The notes under the pieces: generated by a model
What the model was told of the DNA's origin: nothing
The model's input: only the letters and a program-made list of their open reading frames with translations
Databases searched by the model: none
Assembly: GCA_021776565.1 (NCBI GenBank)
Contig: JAJFFQ010000001.1
Coordinates: forward strand, 1-64,000
Direction: 5' to 3'
DNA length: 64,000 nucleotides
From: Robiginitomaculum sp.
GTDB taxonomy: Bacteria > Pseudomonadota > Alphaproteobacteria > Caulobacterales > Maricaulaceae
Position numbers and translations under genes: made by a program
Part shown: in pieces, positions 59,674-64,000 of the stretch
Position numbering within the stretch: the stretch's first letter is position 1
Layout of the letters: the number at the start of each line of letters is the position of its first letter

Positions 59674-60548
59674 GACGGATTGTCCTTATTGGCACGAAGC
59701 CCACGATAAAACGTAACATAAAGCCCGCTAATGGTGCCGTTGGAGGCAGGCCAGACAAGCGCAGACAATATAAAGAACCACAATAAAGGTCGCATATCGA
59801 TCTCGATTGTGGATAAGGATTGTGCCTCTTCACCTGCCGGTATGCTAGCCAGAACAAGCTGTGCATATTGTACCATTCCCGGCGCCAGCAGGAGATAAAA
59901 CGGCAAGCTGGTCAGGATGATGGCCAGTGCCATGCGCCAGCCCTGCCCCTTGCTCCACACCGCCGCCTCAAAAACCACAACACGACCCTCGGCAATCACC
60001 GCAGCATAAGCAGGAGAAAACCGGGCAAGCGTATAAAGCCCCAGTGCTGCAACACCAACACCCAGAAAAACCGCAGCGATCATGCCCGTGGCACCGGCAT
60101 GGGCAAAAGCACTTGCCGGTTCGGCCTCGATAATGGCGGGGTCAACAACACTGCCGACCACAGCACTGAGGGCAAAAACGCCAACCATAGCACCCAAAAA
60201 AATGATAAAGGCGGTAACCGCGCCCACGGCAAACATGGTCAGGAACAGACGCAATTCATCAACGCCCAATTGCAAACCCAACAGCCCCCCAGACGCCATG
60301 CCCAGTCCACGGCGCAAATACGCCGCAAACAACATCACCACCAGTGGAATGAGAGCAATGCCAAGCAATGAACCAATACCGGCCAAACCTGGCGATGTTG
60401 GATAAAACAGGCTCACCCATGTGCTTGTCAGATTGACCAGCACATAAATACCACCCACCCAGTAAAACCAGGCGAGATTACGCCGTAGGAATACAAATGC
60501 AGATATGACGCACCGCAACACCGGCACCTGATCTGAATTTTCTGTCAT
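59670..60548 (-). CDS. Multi-span membrane protein, paralogue 1 of the operon
   Basis: This 292-residue protein has about six membrane segments. LGVDELRLFL and RFSPAYAAVIAEGRVVVFEA with SKGQGWRMAL align with the equivalent blocks of the two paralogues downstream. It is the first gene of the operon; the promoter should be in the 150-base gap to the divergent gene at 60700. Function is unknown. Confidence 0.7.
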   Translation of the reverse strand: MTENSDQVPVLRCVISAFVFLRRNLAWFYWVGGIYVLVNLTSTWVSLFYPTSPGLAGIGSLLGIALIPLVVMLFAAYLRRGLGMASGGLLGLQLGVDELRLFLTMFAVGAVTAFIIFLGAMVGVFALSAVVGSVVDPAIIEAEPASAFAHAGATGMIAAVFLGVGVAALGLYTLARFSPAYAAVIAEGRVVVFEAAVWSKGQGWRMALAIILTSLPFYLLLAPGMVQYAQLVLASIPAGEEAQSLSTIEIDMRPLLWFFILSALVWPASNGTISGLYVTFYRGLRANKDNPS

Positions 60549-60699
60549 GCCAAACTTTCTTTATCGTTATTCGATATGGAACCGGTTTGTTCAAAAAGTC
60601 AACCAATAACACCCATTCGGTCAAGCCAGGGTAAGCACTCCTTAACCGACACAATGCAGACTATACGCTCTTTTCTGGCATACGGGTTATAAAAATCTT

Positions 60700-61809
60700 A
60701 TGGCAATTGCAGAACCGGAATTTTCCAACACCAAAGAAGACAAGAAACGCCTTGCGGTTATTGGCGCAGGTTTTTTGAACGAATTAAAAAACCCGGCCCG
60801 TTGCATACGCTCACCCGGGTTTGATGCCCTGGTATTTTTTGGCTCGCCAATTTTGTGCCTTCTGGTTTGTCTGGGTCTGGCACAAACGCCTTTATGGGAT
60901 ATGCAGGCAATTCCGTTTCATGAAGATGATGCGATATTGAATACCTTTGGCGGGGTTTTGACTGCCTCTCATTTGTTTGCGGTGTTTTATCGCTCGCATG
61001 GCAATAGCGATGTTTTCTGGCGCTGGCCTTTACGATTTACCCTGATCCCGGTTTTGTTGTTTTTTGCTTTGGGGTTTGTGCCCTGGTTTATGGTTGTCAT
61101 GTCGGTTCTGGCAACGTTTTGGGATATTTATCACTCTGCCATGCAAACCTTCGGGCTGGGACGTATTTATGACATGAAGGCCGGAAATTCACCCAATACC
61201 GGGCGTATGCTGGATAGCTGGATCAACTATGTGTTTTATGCCGGGCCAATTGCCGCCGGAATGGCCTTGATGGATCATGTTGAGGATTTTGGTGAGTTTG
61301 AAGAAATTGGCTGGGCGGCGCTGGCGGCATTTCCACAAACGGTCGAAGGCATGGCGGGCACCATCCGGTTGTGGGTTATTGCCGGGTCACTGCTCATTGT
61401 TGCCATTTATGTTGTGGGGTATTGGCGACTGGCCAAAAATGGCTACAAAATTTCGGCGCAAAAAGTAATGTTGCTGTCCAGCACAGCGATCACCTCGATC
61501 ATCGCCTGGGGGTTCAACCCGTTTTTTATCGCCTTTGTGGTGATGAATGCATTTCACGCCATACAGTATTTTGCCATTGTCTGGCTCAAAGAGGGCAAGT
61601 CACTCACCAAACGCATAGGCTTACAGAAGTCACCTCATAAAAAGTGGTTGCCGTTTGTCCTTTTCCTGCTGCCACCCATTGTCTATGGCATCGTGCAGGA
61701 ATACGTCGAAATTCCCTCCAACTGGCTTTACGCCTTCATCCTCACCGTTGTGACGCTGCATTTCTGGTATGATGGTTTCATCTGGTCGGTGCGCAAGAAA
61801 CACGTTTGA
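60700..61809 (+). CDS. Unknown multi-span membrane protein with conserved His motifs
   Basis: This 369-residue protein has about eight membrane segments. Histidines cluster near membrane borders: TASHLFAVFYRSHGN, WDIYHSAMQTFGLGRIYD, MNAFHAIQYFAIVW and VVTLHFWYDGFIWSVRK. The pattern H...H, HxxQ, FHxxQY and LHFxxDG is reminiscent of membrane-bound di-iron or carotenoid-type enzymes, but I cannot assign a family. It is divergent from the five-gene CPBP operon and could share its control. Confidence 0.65.
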   Translation: MAIAEPEFSNTKEDKKRLAVIGAGFLNELKNPARCIRSPGFDALVFFGSPILCLLVCLGLAQTPLWDMQAIPFHEDDAILNTFGGVLTASHLFAVFYRSHGNSDVFWRWPLRFTLIPVLLFFALGFVPWFMVVMSVLATFWDIYHSAMQTFGLGRIYDMKAGNSPNTGRMLDSWINYVFYAGPIAAGMALMDHVEDFGEFEEIGWAALAAFPQTVEGMAGTIRLWVIAGSLLIVAIYVVGYWRLAKNGYKISAQKVMLLSSTAITSIIAWGFNPFFIAFVVMNAFHAIQYFAIVWLKEGKSLTKRIGLQKSPHKKWLPFVLFLLPPIVYGIVQEYVEIPSNWLYAFILTVVTLHFWYDGFIWSVRKKHV

Positions 61810-61822
61810 GTTATAGCGCCTC

Positions 61823-62911
61823 TTATTTTCTCGTTTGAAATATAAACGGCGTCTGGATAAATTCCCGGCACTCCGCAGGAACACCTGACATAGGCTCTGC
61901 CCTCCAGGTCGGCACAACTTCCTCAGCATATTTGCCAAACATGGGCATGGGTACTTCTGCAGCAACCTCTATGTCTTTTGGTATCCCGTCTTCACCTATA
62001 GTGAACTGAACCAGAGCCGCACCAACATAACCCTTCTGGGCAAGATTTTGTGGATATTCAGGTGCAGTGCGATGTATCCACTCCATTTTTGGGCAATTCT
62101 CAGGTCGTCCGGTTGCTGGTGGAATGGTGACATCAATCAGTTTTTTCGTTATTGTATTTCGCGATCTTTGCATGGCATTTGCGGCCAGTGTCCATGCACG
62201 AGCCGTCAATATCAGTTGATTTGGTCGATCATAAGGTTGCGGCCCCAGAGCATCAAAAATCGCTTGTAGTTCTTCTTGTGCTTCATCTGTGCCTTTGAAG
62301 TCCGATTGTATCAACATGGCAGCAACATCAAATAGTTTTAGCGAAGCCAAAGAGGACGGTTCATCCATGTCCATGATCTTATAGGCTTCTTCGGCGGCTT
62401 TGGATTGCTCACGGGTAAGTCGCCAATACCGTTGGCTGCTGGCATCTCTCATCAGCTCAAAATGCGCGCGAAAAACAGGGTAGATCATGTCCAGTTCCGC
62501 CGTATCAAAGGCCTTTAGCGACCATTTCAAAGCCCGGCGTGTGTTTTTATCTTGCCTGCTCATAAAGTCGGTCAGCGACTTCAGAACCCGGGTGCTTTGC
62601 AACGCAAGTGCGGGTTTGGATGATGATTTGGTCAGAGAAAATGCACGATTGGCTGGCTTTGCCGCGTCTGCATCCGGTAGATAACGCACGCGCAATTCAG
62701 CCAGATTATACGCCAGAATGGCGCTGTATCGCTCATTCTTTGCCTGTTCTGCTGCTTGCCAGGCTTTTTCACCCTCAACATCGGCGGTGATAATATCGCC
62801 CGTTTCCAGCGCCGCCATATACGCCTTATAGGCCTCAACCATTGGTGACGCAGCCTGCGCCATCCCCGAACATAACAATGTTGCAGATATAATCAGATAT
62901 GCCAGCCGCAT
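61823..62911 (-). CDS. Secreted protein with a TonB C-terminal domain
   Basis: This 362-residue protein has a Sec signal peptide (LAYLIISATLLCSGMAQAAS), a helical region with TPR-like spacing, and a C-terminal TonB-like domain (APEYPQNLAQKGYVGAALVQ, FTIGEDGIPKDIEVAA, PTWRAEP). Apart from the signal no membrane anchor is visible and there is no Pro-rich linker, so it is unlikely to be a classical TonB. The ATG at 62911 has GGGGGG upstream; longer in-frame starts lack a signal peptide. Confidence 0.85.
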   Translation of the reverse strand: MRLAYLIISATLLCSGMAQAASPMVEAYKAYMAALETGDIITADVEGEKAWQAAEQAKNERYSAILAYNLAELRVRYLPDADAAKPANRAFSLTKSSSKPALALQSTRVLKSLTDFMSRQDKNTRRALKWSLKAFDTAELDMIYPVFRAHFELMRDASSQRYWRLTREQSKAAEEAYKIMDMDEPSSLASLKLFDVAAMLIQSDFKGTDEAQEELQAIFDALGPQPYDRPNQLILTARAWTLAANAMQRSRNTITKKLIDVTIPPATGRPENCPKMEWIHRTAPEYPQNLAQKGYVGAALVQFTIGEDGIPKDIEVAAEVPMPMFGKYAEEVVPTWRAEPMSGVPAECREFIQTPFIFQTRK

Positions 62912-63000
62912 AACTAACCCCCCATTTTTTACCACCCGTACCCGGAATACCATGCCAACATGACTTGACGCAAGCCGGCGAGGCCTGAATACCGAGCCAC

Positions 63001-64000
63001 ATGACCATAAAACCAATACATATTATCGGCGGTGGACTGGCGGGTTGCGAAGCAGCCTGGCAATGTGCCGGGGCCGGTATACCAGCGACCCTTCATGAAA
63101 TGCGCCCCGAACGTAGCACAGATGCCCATGTGACAGACAAGCTGGCCGAACTGGTTTGCTCCAATTCGTTTCGCTCCGACGATCATGAGAACAATGCCGT
63201 TGGCCTTCTACACGAAGAAATGCGCCGCACTGGCTCGCTTATCATGTCCTGCGCAGATCAGCATAAAGTACCGGCGGGCGGCGCACTGGCGGTAGATCGC
63301 GAAGCCTTTGCCGATGCAGTTGGTGCCGCACTGATAGCCCACCCGCTTGTCACCATTGAGCGCGGGGAAATTGCCGGTCTGCCACCCTCAGACTGGGATA
63401 ATGTTATTATTGCCACCGGGCCGCTAACCTCGCCCGCGTTGAGCCAGGCCATACTGGATCTAAGCGGTGAGGACGCGCTGGCCTTTTTTGATGCCATTGC
63501 GCCCATACTCCATCGCGACAGCATAGATATGGATACCGCCTGGTTTCAGTCGCGTTATGACAAGGGCGACGGCGCAGATTACATTAACTGCCCCATGGAC
63601 AAGGCCCAGTATGAAGCGTTCATCGATGCGCTATTATCGGGTGACAAAACCATTTTCAAGAATTGGGAGCAAAACACCCCCTATTTTGAGGGCTGCCTGC
63701 CTATCGAAGTGATGGCGATGCGTGGCCGCGAAACCTTGCGTTATGGCCAGATGAAACCGGTTGGCCTGACCAATGAACATGACCCCACTGTAAAAGCCTA
63801 TGCCATTGTGCAATTGCGCCAGGATAACGCCCTGGCCACGCTATATAATATGGTCGGGTTTCAAACCAAATTGAAATATGGCGCACAGCAGGATATTTTT
63901 CGCACCATACCGGGCCTTGAAAACGCAGAATTTGCCCGCCTTGGCGGTATACACCGCAACACGTTTTTGAATTCACCGATAGTTCTGGATCAGACCTTGT
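63001..64000 (+). CDS. trmFO: Methylenetetrahydrofolate-tRNA-(uracil-5-)-methyltransferase TrmFO, cut by window end
   Basis: TrmFO makes ribothymidine at position 54 of tRNA using folate and FAD. About 333 codons are present and open to the window end. The N-terminus [18 protein letters not shown] binds FAD; then [58 protein letters not shown] and [15 protein letters not shown] follow. The region [20 protein letters not shown] is also typical. It is a genuine partial gene; the stop lies outside. Confidence 0.95.
   Translation, partial: MTIKPIHIIGGGLAGCEAAWQCAGAGIPATLHEMRPERSTDAHVTDKLAELVCSNSFRSDDHENNAVGLLHEEMRRTGSLIMSCADQHKVPAGGALAVDREAFADAVGAALIAHPLVTIERGEIAGLPPSDWDNVIIATGPLTSPALSQAILDLSGEDALAFFDAIAPILHRDSIDMDTAWFQSRYDKGDGADYINCPMDKAQYEAFIDALLSGDKTIFKNWEQNTPYFEGCLPIEVMAMRGRETLRYGQMKPVGLTNEHDPTVKAYAIVQLRQDNALATLYNMVGFQTKLKYGAQQDIFRTIPGLENAEFARLGGIHRNTFLNSPIVLDQTL

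Overview
The window looks like chromosomal DNA of an alphaproteobacterium. The evidence is the gene order: fabD-fabG-acpP-fabF-mltG-yicC-gmk, rpsF-rpsR-rplI followed by dnaB and alr, radA-cvpA-purF, gyrA/coaD/two cyclophilins/queA, and ssb divergent from uvrA. It is supported by GTTC-N7-GTTC SOS boxes (the alphaproteobacterial LexA type), an LdtR-like MarR regulator, and palindromic intergenic repeats of the kind common in this class. I cannot name the genus.

Layout. 1-2617 is accessory DNA: a complete IS3-family element whose left end is exactly base 1, two tiny ORFs and a pRiA4b ORF-3-like gene, ending at the 3' end of a tRNA-Thr. 2800-4271 holds a 39-residue basic protein and murA. 4268-10525 is a redox and modification locus: a class I cytochrome c, a second cytochrome c with an 87-residue Glu/Ala/Gly/Lys tract, a divergent 805-residue protein combining a tubulin-tyrosine-ligase-like ATP-grasp, a PqqD-like and an HprK-like domain, an MFS carrier and a b-type cytochrome. 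11023-16972 is the fatty-acid/cell-wall operon and gmk; 17238-18515 the S6-S18-L9 operon. 18668-19825 is an AT-rich HNH-like gene behind an orphan HigA-type regulator. 20227-36838 carries dnaB, alr, mlaE-mlaF, an AidB-type dehydrogenase, an LdtR-like regulator, nnrU, an ECF sigma factor with a putative membrane partner, TPR-bamB-der, hemN, an SDR, purF and cvpA. 36843-48474 carries radA, a second orphan HigA followed by a HEPN-motif protein, an ArsR-SRPBCC pair, queA, a DUF2335 islet, two cyclophilins, coaD, a LysE exporter and gyrA. 48703-55885 carries a Kelch protein, DUF2269 and SDR-DoxX membrane proteins, ssb, uvrA and a DUF1428 protein. 55889-60548 is a five-gene all-membrane operon in which three paralogous membrane proteins occur with two CPBP intramembrane proteases. 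The window ends with an unknown His-rich membrane protein, a secreted TonB-C-domain protein and the 5' part of trmFO.

How genes work together. Most of the window is housekeeping: lipid, peptidoglycan, ribosome, replication, repair and outer-membrane biogenesis. The best candidate for something undescribed is the 4.9-8.4 kb pair. A bacterial TTL-like amino-acid ligase, fused to a peptide-binding PqqD-like domain, sits head-to-head with an exported cytochrome c whose Glu-rich low-complexity tract resembles a tubulin tail. I propose, as inference only, that the ligase modifies that tract. The five-gene CPBP operon and the two toxin-less HigA pairs are secondary candidates.
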